Assembly (NCBI RefSeq): GCF_905404315.1
Contig: NC_066273.1
Coordinates: 62,001 to 126,000 of the forward strand
DNA: 64,000 nucleotides
Source of the DNA: Leptidea sinapis
Taxonomy: Eukaryota; Arthropoda; Insecta; Lepidoptera; Pieridae
Direction of reading: 5' to 3'
Part shown: positions 63,808 to 64,000 of the stretch, in pieces
How positions within the stretch are numbered: position 1 is the stretch's first letter
Layout: each line of letters begins with the position of its first letter
Position numbers and translations under genes: made by a program
The notes under the pieces: model-generated
Databases searched by the model: none
The model's input: only the letters and a program-made list of their open reading frames with translations
What the model was told of the DNA's origin: nothing

Positions 63808-64000
63808 TATAATATATAAACATTTTTATAAATAATAATCCTATTTTATATACATAATATACATAAATACTAAGAAATATTTAAAATTTTTTTTCTTCAT
63901 ACTATAATTATTAATTGTATCTAGAATCATTAACAGTTATACAAGTGCACATCCAGTCTTAAAAGGTCTGGATAAACGAGGCGACTACGTGCAAGCATTT
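63808..64000 (+). other. AT-rich edge of the window
   Basis: No gene or repeat recognised. The last 50 bases are slightly richer in G and C. Confidence 0.35.

Overview
The window looks like nuclear DNA of a moth or butterfly. The evidence is 28S rDNA carrying R1 retrotransposons in their specific target site, Helitrons with lepidopteran-type ends, RTE- and jockey-type LINE tails, and dispersed repeats whose phrases I recognise from ditrysian Lepidoptera. There is no prokaryotic gene content, and almost all open frames in the first 41 kb are accidental.

Layout. (1) 1-41150: one uninterrupted satellite array, about 410 monomers of roughly 100 bp, running off the left edge. It is built from a few monomer subtypes and several nested higher-order duplications (offsets near 499, 697, 897, 997, 1596, 2194 and 3690 bp). 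At about 39063 the orientation flips. The last 2.1 kb is an inverted copy of 36216-38499, giving a large fold-back with a 0.56 kb spacer. (2) 41151-43765: the 3' part of an R1 element, fused at its 5' side to the satellite and still in its correct 28S site at its 3' side. (3) 43766-45595: the 3' part of a 28S gene carrying substitutions at near-invariant rRNA positions, then an IGS-like spacer with subrepeats, then the tail of ITS2. The 18S, ITS1, 5.8S and most of ITS2 expected here are missing. (4) 45596-48413: the 5' part of 28S, with a small scar exactly at the R2 cleavage site, interrupted at the R1 site. (5) 48414-51890: the 5' part of a second R1 (frameshifted ORF1, ORF2 with endonuclease and part of RT), broken off and fused to a 5.8S fragment, ITS2 and 340 bp of 28S (51891-52812). 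This is a scrambled rDNA remnant rather than a working unit.

(6) 52813-64000: AT-rich single-copy DNA with transposon debris. The main discovery here is three exons (53563-53764, 54725-54937, 56429-56533) that join in consistent phase into the N-terminal half of an insect gustatory receptor, most like the sugar-receptor branch. Exon 2 has an in-frame TGA where a tryptophan codon would fit, so the gene is probably broken. Its first intron holds a diverged relic of the satellite monomer (about 53997-54150) and a SINE-like repeat. The rest is Helitrons (52980-53309, 63364-63807), four copies of one dispersed repeat, two RTE 3' tails on the minus strand, a jockey-like RT C-terminus, a pair of diverged direct repeats and a 4-copy minisatellite with a 100 bp period.

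The genes do not form a pathway. The logic is structural: an rDNA relic with its parasites, caught between an expanding satellite and a degenerate chemoreceptor locus.
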